This document shows, piece after piece, positions 35,200 through 35,271 of a stretch of 35,271 nt of DNA. Made by a program: the position numbers and the translations under genes. The notes under the pieces are model-generated. The model was not told where the DNA came from, made no database searches, and saw only the letters and a program-made list of their open reading frames with translations. The first letter of the stretch is position 1. Each line of letters starts with the position of its first letter. Location: the NCBI GenBank assembly GCA_016186765.1, contig JACPLD010000002.1, positions 1 through 35,271 on the forward strand. Direction: 5' to 3'. Source of the DNA: Candidatus Kaiserbacteria bacterium (lineage in GTDB: Bacteria > Patescibacteriota > Minisyncoccia > Phycocordibacterales > UBA2100).

Positions 35200-35271
35200 G
35201 CCGCCAGCTTTTGCTGGCCGCTCTCTACAACCTGAAACCTGATACCTAAAACCTACCTGATCTCGTAGGTC

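Noticed and set aside
1-35271. CRISPR array, tRNA or rRNA genes
   Set aside because: No regularly spaced identical repeats, no cloverleaf with a CCA end and no rRNA-like conserved blocks recognised by eye; a tRNAscan/Infernal run would be needed to exclude them fully.

Overview
The window looks like a bacterial genome fragment of Candidate Phyla Radiation / Parcubacteria type (e.g. a Kaiserbacteria-like lineage). I infer this from family recognition and gene style only; no search was run. The right two-thirds is a long minus-strand housekeeping block: secE-nusG-rplK-argS-ileS-recO, a surface protein, glyS, an AI-2E-type permease, a LAGLIDADG endonuclease, metG, tatD, rpsF, ssb and rpsR. The left part has a PG-binding/S-layer-like giant protein, TPR and O-antigen-ligase-like proteins, and ftsK and recA on the plus strand. 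The centre (13.3-19.8 kb) holds a tightly coupled arginine-to-spermidine cluster: arginine decarboxylase, agmatinase, carboxy(nor)spermidine dehydrogenase and carboxy(nor)spermidine decarboxylase. A convergent deoxyhypusine-synthase-like gene follows, and then a divergent EF-P with a non-canonical loop. The two strongest leads are (1) this polyamine / DHS-like / EF-P neighbourhood and (2) a set of small palindromic elements inserted in frame in at least five genes and read in different frames. Other leads are a disrupted O-antigen ligase/TPR gene, a homing endonuclease fused by ATGA overlap to metG, structured leaders, degenerate ~7-8 bp periodic intergenic DNA and possible leaderless transcripts. 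No rRNA, tRNA or CRISPR was recognised.
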